NCBI RefSeq assembly: GCF_042453785.1
Contig: NC_091676.1
Span: 2,813,501-2,877,500 of the forward strand
Length of the DNA stretch: 64,000 nt
Source of the DNA: Malus domestica
Taxonomy: Eukaryota > Streptophyta > Magnoliopsida > Rosales > Rosaceae
Direction of reading: 5' to 3'
Shown: positions 56,571-64,000 of the stretch, one piece after another
Layout: each line of letters begins with the position of its first letter
Position numbering within the stretch: position 1 is the stretch's first letter
Position numbers and translations under genes: made by a program
The notes under the pieces: model-generated
Seen by the model: the letters and a program-made list of their open reading frames with translations, nothing else
What the model was told of the DNA's origin: nothing
The model's database searches: none

Positions 56571-58359
56571 TTAGGAGCCACGTTGAAATCGATTGATCGA
56601 AGGAGGAGTCCCTGCGTAGCTCCTGTTCCAATTCAATGCTTCTTCCTGATTCACGTGCAGCGATCCGTCTCTACCACGACCACGACCACTACAACCACCT
56701 CCACCTCCACCGCTTCCTGGTCCCACAGGCGCTCCAATGCAAGTGTAGTTGGTGGACTCCGCCGGTGCCACTCCGTAGTTCACATTTGGATGCCCGTATG
56801 AAGGAGTGCGAGTATTGTTGTTGCTAAGAACATGTCCAACATAATAGTCATTGACTTGATGATGAGGGTAGTGCGAAGAAGTAGGGAAGGGCATGGGCCG
56901 TGACGGAGACGGATATAAGTAGGGTTGAGGGGGTTGTACTTGTACACCTAGCTGCGGTGGCAATGGCGGTGGTATAAGGGTGTTTGATGAAGAGGCAGAA
57001 AACATTCTTGGTGGAAATCTGAGAGGTAATGTTGGATCAGCACCACCAATGTTGTTACCTGCAGCAGCCGTATGATGATACCCTCCTGGTGGAATCGGAT
57101 GGCAGCATCTATAAAATATCAAACCCAGTACACAAATCAAATCACACTAAATAAATACCAACTATTTTATTTGTTTTTATACAAAAACATATCTTAAACT
57201 AAATTCATCTTAACCATGATAAAGAGGATTCAATCTTAAGTGCAGAAGAAGAGGACACTGCATTGCATCACCAACTAATTTATTAAAAGAAAAGGAAGAG
57301 ACATTAAAGCATAAAATTACATACCCTAGGTGAGGAGGAGGGGCGGCTAGGTTATCGTTATTGAAAACCAACCGACGAGCCCTGTTTAGTTGTTCTGTCT
57401 CCCTTTCTGATGGCCATTCCAATACACAAGTCAAATCACCCATAATAATACATAAATAACTAGGAATTCAGAACCAAAAATAAATAAATAAGCACATGAA
57501 CCTTAATTGACAAAACAAGAATTTCAGCAAAAGAAAACAACCGATCAAATCAAATTACAAACTTTCTTTTCCTCAAGATACTGAAATGACCGAGGACACT
57601 TCATGGCTGGAATTATTGATGACAATGTAAAATTATGCTTTGCTGAAAAGCTGCTTTTGAATTTCTTGTTAAAATTGAATAGAAGAGAAATGAGGAGAGA
57701 GTACCTTGACGGTGGCGGTTCATGTGTCCCCCGAGGGCCTGGGATTTGCAGAACTTGAGGGAGCAAAACCTACACTCGTAGACCTTCCCACTCTCGTCCT
57801 TTCCATCTTTTGCGCCGTTTTTCTTTTTTCTGTAGCTGCCTGCAACTATGTGAAACCCCTCAATCATAAAAAAAAAAAAAGCAACTTCGATAAGACACAA
57901 CCTAATCACCTCAAACCCTACCTAATTTATTAATTAACCAAAAATCATCATGAATAAATTTTAAGGGTATTTGGTTTTGCGTTTTTTTAGTTTGGGGAAT
58001 GGTGGTAGGATATCAGATATTTGAGTAGTACCGGAGGAGCTGACGTCGGCAACTTGTTGGGCGTCTCTGCCGTAATGATCCTCGGGCAAGTTGTTGAGGT
58101 CTAGTGGGTTTCCTTCATCAGGTCGCCTGCAATCAAAAACAAGAAGTAAATAATACAAGATCAAAATCCAAAAAATAAAAATAAAAAAATAAAAAAGACT
58201 TCTAAAAAAAAACCAGGTAATAATAGTACTGGTGTTGAACTTATAAAAAAGAAGACCTATACACACACAAAGTGGTATTAAAAAGGGCAGGAGAGAAATT
58301 AAAGAGAAGAGGAAGAGAAGCAAGCAGCCGGTGAGAAAAGTGTGGGGGAAGACCTACAT
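56571..58359 (-). CDS. JAG: C2H2 zinc-finger transcription regulator, JAGGED type
   Basis: JAGGED promotes cell proliferation in lateral organs. Minus-strand exons: 58126-58032, 57839-57705, 57406-57325 and 57108-56571, all GT/AG and in phase. A tiny first exon near 58359 supplies the start; about 284 residues in total. The N-terminus has an EAR-like LDLNNL repressor motif (NPLDLNNLPED). The single zinc finger YECRFCSLKFCKSQALGGHMNRH has the plant QALGGH core. The RETEQLNRARRLVFNNDN and PIPPGGYHH segments match JAG and separate it from shorter C2H2 relatives. The C-terminal half is Pro/Ser/Gly/Tyr-rich, including a Gly run. Anomaly: exon 2 needs two bases from exon 1, and ATG-AG before a GT would fit, but the DNA reads ATG-TAG-GT (58359-58352), placing a stop directly after the only candidate ATG. 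Either a one-base insertion or sequence error has occurred, or the true start is elsewhere. Confidence 0.85.
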
Positions 58360-58535
58360 GGTACCGACAGAGAAAGACAGAAATAAAATTGTGAATGTGA
58401 GGCGAAGTATCGCTCTCTTCTCTCAGACGGGAAGACGGATCTTAGGAAATTATAATTTTTTTCAGAGGCTCGTTGAGTGATGGTGGAAGAAAAGGAGCTT
58501 TGAAAATTCTCTCAGTTTCTCTGCCAAACCCCTTT

Positions 58536-58575
<40 letters not shown>

Positions 58576-58986
58576 AAAATTTTTAACAAAAATGAAAAAC
58601 AAAGTTAGCTGATCTCGTGACTTTAAAAAGGGGAGGTAGTGTGGCGGAATGTAGAGAAGACAGGGCCTTAGGCTTTAGGTATTGTGCAAGTGTCATTTGG
58701 CTTGGCTGAGACTTGAGAGGGACGTGGCTCTTAAATTAGGAAAGAGGTGAGTTCCATATAAGAGACGCATGAGTAGAAACTAAATATTTTATTTTTCTAA
58801 ATATATAAATATATCTTCTTTAAAAATATCATAACCCGAATTATTCACTACTCCACGCTACTATTTTTATAACGTGCTTTAAAAAAAAAGCTCAATTGTA
58901 CAAGGGAATATTATTAAATTAGTATAAAAATTTACTCCTAGCCAAGAGAGTCATAAATCTAAATTATTCACTAGTCTATGCTATAA
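58360..58986. promoter_or_regulatory. JAG 5' region with (CT)n tract
   Basis: Upstream of the minus-strand JAG gene. A CT tract (GA on the gene strand) lies at about 58540-58573. Other ATGs on the gene strand here are followed by early stops. No TATA box was assigned. Confidence 0.4.
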
Positions 58987-59417
58987 GAGCAATTCCACCC
59001 ATGGAGCCCTTCCCCCTGGCAATCCACTATTCAATCCACCCTATTAAACAGTAACGGCCTTAAATGAATAGTAACTACCATTAATGAACAGTAATTGCCA
59101 TTTACATCTCCACCCTTAGAACCCTCCCCCTGGCAATAAGCAATTAAAATAATAGTTTTTTTTGTTTGTTTAAATAATAAAAAATCCTCTCTCTCTAACA
59201 CAAAAAACACACACTCTCTCTCTCTCTCTCTCTCTGACACAAAAAACATAAAATATTGCAAAGCCCTCGGGCCACAGGCCCGTCGACTCCCCACCCCCCC
59301 CTTCGCTCGGGCTCCCACCCTCACTCGGGCCCTTCCCCGCTGGAGCTGCTCCCACCGGCCCTCAGGCCCTTTCTCCTCCCCTGTCGCCCGAGCAACCAGC
59401 ATCCGCTGGAGTTGCTC
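58987..59417 (-). mobile_element. Tourist-type (PIF/Harbinger) MITE, 431 bp
   Basis: Ends GAGCAATTCC and GGAGTTGCTC form the TIR, and the 3-bp duplication TAA flanks it (58984-58986 and 59418-59420). Reverse-complemented, its ends match those of the Harbinger remnant at 45188-46906 ('gggtggagatg', 'caattactgttcatta', 'ggtggatt' words). A CT tract and a GC-rich block lie inside. No ORF1 or transposase. It is a deletion derivative of the same family, in the opposite orientation. Confidence 0.82.
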
Positions 59418-59420
59418 TAA

Positions 59421-60156
59421 TAGACTTTCTACACTACATATACTTTGATTACAGCCAGTGTGTCTTATTTAGATGCAATAGTAGTAGACATTTCTTGCTA
59501 GTTGTAGACTTAGGGGACATTGCGTTTTTATTTTGTGAAACTTGAAAGCGCTTTTTGAGAAGTTTTTTTTTTTAATTGAAAGTAGTTATCAAACAAGATT
59601 TTCAATCTAAAAGAAGTGTAACATAAATAAAAAAATTTAAAACAAAATGATTATCAAATGCTCTCTTACTTTGTGAGTGTTATAATTTCTACTATTTTGT
59701 CCTCATATAACAAATGATGTTCTCTAGAAAACCACAATACCAAGACCATTTTACTTTATTTACCCAAAAAAAAAAAAATTAGAAGACCATTTAATTTAAC
59801 ATAATCATAAACTAGCATATGCCTCACACTTTGTGTGGAAATATTTTTTATTTTTGCTTTAAATGGGAAGGAGAGAGGGAGAAAAAGAGGAACGTGGAAT
59901 TGAAGAGAGAAGTTTTTGCTTTATTTTATTTTTTTTAAATTAGAGGATATTAATATCACTTTTGGGTGAAGCGTTAAAAAAATTGTAAAATTACTTTATG
60001 GCCATGATTTGTTTTGTGGTAGAAAATTAAATTATGTTTTCACTTTCTTTTGCTTAACAAAGAAGATTCCATTAATATATAGTTTAGATTAGATATTGTA
60101 GGTATCTCCTACTTACACTAGTACTTGATCAGTAGAATATTCAGGGCCTTGTGTAG

Positions 60157-60194
<38 letters not shown>

Positions 60195-60456
60195 ATTATT
60201 AATTAACTTCTACTTACATAAGTAATTGATCAGCAGAATATTCAGGGCCTTGTGTAGTCATATATATATATATATATCAATTATTAATTAACTTCTACTT
60301 ACATAAGTAATTGATCAGCAGAATATTCAGGGTCTCGTGTAGTCATATAATTAATTAAGATGAAGATAATCATAGAGATTATATGGTCCACATGTAGCTA
60401 ATTAAAAGGCCTTCTCCTGAGGGCATATATACATACATACATACATACATATATAC

Positions 60457-60489
<33 letters not shown>

Positions 60490-61960
60490 ATATCTATCTT
60501 TGTACACTACTATGAAACTACTCATTAGTGTCATTCTTAAAAACGATAATAAAAGCTAATTCATGTCGGGTATTAGGTAAAATCTAATAGAAAACGTATG
60601 ATTGTTAGTATTTTTATGATCCAAGTAGGGATGGGCACAACTCCACCCAATGTCTTGTTTTAGTCTTTAGGAGTATCTAGTTTGGTTGATCATCTTCATT
60701 TTCTAGTAGACAAATGGTCTAGTTAAAAACTAACTAAAACCGAACTAGATCCACTTAGATGCATGCATGCAGTCTAACAAACCAAACGATGATCAAGAGA
60801 AGATGTGTCTCATAATCTAATTAAGTTTTAACCTTTTTAATTAGTATAGCCTAATGATTTCAGTACTCCTTTTCGAAATTCCTGCACGCCTTCTGGTAAT
60901 GTACATAAAGTACAGACAATTTGAACTGCAGATAACTAAAAGAGGAGGATGAAGATCGTTGCCCTTAATTATTTTTTGCTATAATTTTATCTTATTATGG
61001 TAGTTGGAAAGAAAGAAGATAAAAACAGTTATTTACGGTGGTTAATTTCTGTGGGTTTTATATACTCATGTCAGTTGGGTTCCTGGACCACACTATGTAC
61101 GTATAGGTCTAGATCGATCATTTGGACTGGTAACTCAAATTTGCAATGTCCGGCCATGCAAGCATGCATCGGCCGTGCATCCAAATACCGCAAAATTGTA
61201 TAATTCCAGTAAGGTGGTCCTGCATGCACTCGTTACTCTGCCAAAATATCAAGCATCCTCTATCACTTTCTAACAGTATCTAGTGGAAAATCGTATATTC
61301 ATCATGATTCCCAGACTTCCAGTCAAACATATTCAAAGGAACAGCACATGCACCAACAAATTTCAGAGGGGGATATCTGCAGCTCCTACTTATGTTTATG
61401 GCACAATAATTTACAATGTTAGCATAGAAATTGACGTTAAACTGTAAAATAACAGAGAATCAGTGGGAGTCTCAATTTAAGACAGTCCCCTAAGCATTTC
61501 TCCTGCTTTTTAATTCATTTCTTTGGGCTGGTGGCCTGAACATGATGAATACTGACCATCAAAAACCAAATCATTAAGTTGAAAAACAAAAATTTGGCAC
61601 AAAAATAAAGGAAATTAAGCAGTTTGTTTTAAAAAGTTAGGGCAACTGTAGTGGTAGCAGACTTGTTGAATTATTTTGTTTAATAATGTAATTTTCCAGA
61701 TTTTGTGGTGCCCGACTTTGCATGTCGGTTGCTGCCAATTGATTTTTTTGCCACAAAGCGTTTGAAAGTCAACATGGAAAACTGCTTCTGGGTTTTAATT
61801 CATTCGTTCTGATTTCGGGAAGGGATCTCGTCACTCGGAGGCCCATACCAGCCCGTTGGATACCATAAGCCCAATACGTGAAATAGAAGGCCCAAAACGT
61901 TATTTCAGAAAACGTAATTTCGCCTAAATGGCCCATGGTTTTTCATTTTCTGTGCCAATT
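59421..61960. other. Intergenic with simple repeats
   Basis: No gene is supported. The block 60110-60350 has three copies of a unit with 'gatcagcagaatattcaggg' separated by TA tracts (about 60160-60192 and 60262-60278). Below it are ATAC repeats (about 60428-60490). The 60997-61203 frame is not convincing. Confidence 0.5.
60110..60350. repeat. Tandem repeat, three ~90-bp units with TA tracts
   Basis: Each unit has 'ttgatcag', 'agaatattcagggcc' and 'tgtagtcatat', followed by a variable TA tract and 'ttaattaacttctacttaca'. The unit length varies with the TA tract. Confidence 0.82.
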
Positions 61961-62844
61961 TAGGGATGAGCAACGGTTATGGTGGGCGGGTAACCGCGGT
62001 TATTTACCCATAACCGTTTATGTTCATACCCGCATAACCATTTACCCGTTGGGTAATTGCCTAAACGGTTATACCCATAACCATAACCGTTTATAAACGG
62101 TTAACCATACTCATAACAGCATAGTCATTTAACCGTAACCGTTTAATACCCATTTACTCTTTTTAACCCGTTTATCTTTTTTTTTTACCATTACCCATTT
62201 TTCACCCGTTTACATGTTTTTAAATAACTTGAAAATTAAAAAAAAAATTGTCATAATTTTCTTTTATTTGTTGACAATTAAACACTGTTATAGGTACATT
62301 TATCATACATTTTCGTATTTTAATTTTTTAAGTTCTTATACCATTCCAATAATTGAAATAATAGTTTACGGATGATATTTTTAACTGTTACCAATGAAGG
62401 TAAATATAATATTTTATAAGTATTATTGGGTTACAAAAATTGTTTAGAAGACATTTCTGTCAAAGCATTTATGTCAATTTCACGGTTACCCGCAAAGAAT
62501 TTAAATTAATTTGGCAAATTCCTTGATGATGAGAATCATCATTCCTGTAGCAGTGTTATTGAGAGAATGACCGATGAATTTTTTGCTAATTTATTGGGTG
62601 CTAAGTATTATTGGATCAAGAACATGGTTTGTGTTAGTTTTACATATATAAAATAAATGGGTAAACGGTTACCTGTTTATAACCGCGGTTAATACCCATA
62701 ACCATCCATTTAAATTTCGCGGGTAAACGGTTATACCCATAACCGTTTATTTATTTAAATGGTTACCCATAACCGTAACCGTTTAATTTAAATGGGCGGA
62801 TAACTGCGATTACCCATAACCAATGATTATTTGCCCACCCCTAA
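61961..62844. mobile_element. hAT-like non-autonomous MITE, 884 bp
   Basis: Left end TAGGGATGAGCAA and reversed right end TTAGGGGTGGGCAAA. Flanks are TGCCAATT (61953-61960) and TGTCAATT (62845-62852), a 7-of-8 match for an 8-bp target duplication. The ends are full of 'aaccgttta' and 'acccataacc' words in both orientations. The middle (62200-62650) is AT-rich without a frame. Confidence 0.72.
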
Positions 62845-62852
62845 TGTCAATT

Positions 62853-63668
62853 GCATCCACTTTTTAGTCAAACTCACATGACAAGCACATTGTGTCCTTT
62901 TTAAGGTCATTCTCATAATTTTACCCATAATCGTTCTGATGTAATGAGTGTTCTAGAGAAAATGGAAGGAAAATTTTGGCCTTCGTTAGGGAAAAAAACC
63001 GTATAAATAGCTACTTTGGTAGGGTTTTAAGTGCTCTTGTTTAGAGATGGAGCTAGAAATTCTTATCTATTGCTTTTGTTGGAACACGAAGTATGTTTAG
63101 ATGTAGAAATGGGTAGAAAGCTTGGAATTATGATTAAAAAAAAAAATTAATGAAAAGAGTTTGAAAATTTTGAATTTTAACGATAAAGACAAAATAAAAG
63201 GTAAAGTGAATAGTACAAATATTGACCTTTTAGTGTAAAAATATGATTTTTTGTTAAAGTGAACAGTACCTGAAGCTTTTCACTTTTAAAAAAGGTAAGC
63301 TTAATATGAATAGTAATTTAAGTTTTTTTCAAATAGACCACTATGCTATAGCCCGTGTTCAAAATATATATGAAATTGTCGATATTTTTGTCTAAATATC
63401 AGAAAAATCAAAGATCGATATGGGAAGGGGGTAAAATGTAAACTTCACTTTATATCGGTGAGATGAGAAAATTAATGAATATCGACGATATTTATCAATT
63501 CACTTCAGAAATTTTGCAGGAATCCATCACAGATTTCGAACTTATGAATTTTTTTAGAAATTTTTATCTAAATTTGAATGAGTTGATATACCCACCCCAT
63601 TACAAACTTCCATAATTTTCATAAAAAATAATTGATATTGATATCAATATATACATACCGCTATTTAC
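62853..63668. other. Intergenic, no gene recognised
   Basis: The 63350-63600 part has recurring 'cgatattt' words and may be an old dispersed repeat. No gene seen. Confidence 0.4.
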
Positions 63669-64000
63669 TGTTGAGGAAAAATTTAGAGTACACAACTCTA
63701 ACACAAGTGTTGGAGAGACAACACAAGTAAACAAATTACTTGTATTACACACACAAAATATTACAACACACAAAACTCTCAAAGATACTTTAGAAGCAAT
63801 GACACTCTCTCACTTTCTAGAGACACACTCTAGATCACTCATACTCCTACAAGACTATTCTTACTTCTCACTCTCACTTGGTTGCTTGCTTGCTTGATTA
63901 CAAGCTTACTTAGTTGCTTGGTTACAACACCACACTAGAATACATATTTATAGGTAATGGTTGCCGACTTGGACATTTGCTAGATTATTCTAGCAACTAA
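63669..64000 (-). mobile_element. LTR on the minus strand, cut by the window edge
   Basis: Read on the minus strand the block has TATAAATATG (near 63945), then repeated AAGCAAGCAAGC-type and GTGTGTAATA words, then ends ...CCTCAACA at 63669. This is the promoter-then-terminator layout of an LTR ending in CA. No PBS follows it to the left, so it would be a 3' LTR, with the element lying to the right, or a solo LTR. The other end is outside the window. Confidence 0.5.

Overview
This is a plant nuclear window. It is AT-rich, its genes have introns, and it is packed with LTR retrotransposons, MITEs, a CACTA element, a LINE and SINEs. Several repeat words, above all the 5S-bearing Cassandra LTR at 6467-6736, look like those I associate with Rosaceae and particularly apple/pear. 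That placement is inference from memory, not from a search.

Five intact or near-intact host genes are visible. In order they are: an intronless adenylate isopentenyltransferase of the IPT1 type (2494-3606, -); two tandem, eight-exon monoacylglycerol-lipase-like alpha/beta hydrolases (16451-18676 and 32936-35329, both +); a six-exon IST1-like ESCRT-III regulator (37304-39586, +); and a C2H2 zinc-finger gene of the JAGGED type (56571-58359, -). The IPT1 and JAG neighbourhood recalls Arabidopsis chromosome 1 (At1g68460 and At1g68480), which supports true orthology. The JAG copy has an anomaly at its predicted first codon pair. Two non-functional fragments also occur: a YSL metal-nicotianamine transporter pseudogene (about 5222-5510, -) and an unrecognised 99-codon host ORF split by a CACTA element (50601-56062).

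The rest is mobile DNA, with good boundaries in several cases. Region 4-7 kb has a hAT-like MITE and a Cassandra solo LTR with a perfect 5-bp target duplication. Region 10.8-14.6 kb is a tandem duplication of about 0.9 kb; one copy holds a 5'-truncated LINE and the other a SINE, so each copy preserves the other's empty site. Region 18.75-32.5 kb is a Copia element that landed between the two hydrolase genes (TSD CCTTT) and was itself split in pol by a coding-poor, Athila-like LARD (TSD ACTAG). The LARD LTRs differ by one base in 1806, so it is very young, and it carries a 208-codon antisense coiled-coil ORF. Region 36.2 kb has a TIR MITE. Region 45.2-46.9 kb is a PIF/Harbinger remnant with its Myb-like ORF1 exon, and its deletion-derivative MITE is at 58987-59417. 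Region 47.9-48.3 kb is a long-TIR foldback element. Region 50.8-55.9 kb is a CACTA element with TACTAGTA ends, TSD CCA, dense CpG-rich inverted subterminal repeats and a 345-bp tandem array. A second hAT-like MITE lies at 61961-62844 and a minus-strand LTR runs off the right edge.

The host genes do not form one pathway. IPT makes cytokinin precursors, JAG drives lateral-organ growth, IST1 acts in endosomal sorting and the hydrolases act on lipid or phenylpropanoid esters. No CRISPR, operon or microRNA gene was recognised. All exon boundaries were placed by eye from GT/AG sites, frame continuity and comparison of the two hydrolase paralogues.
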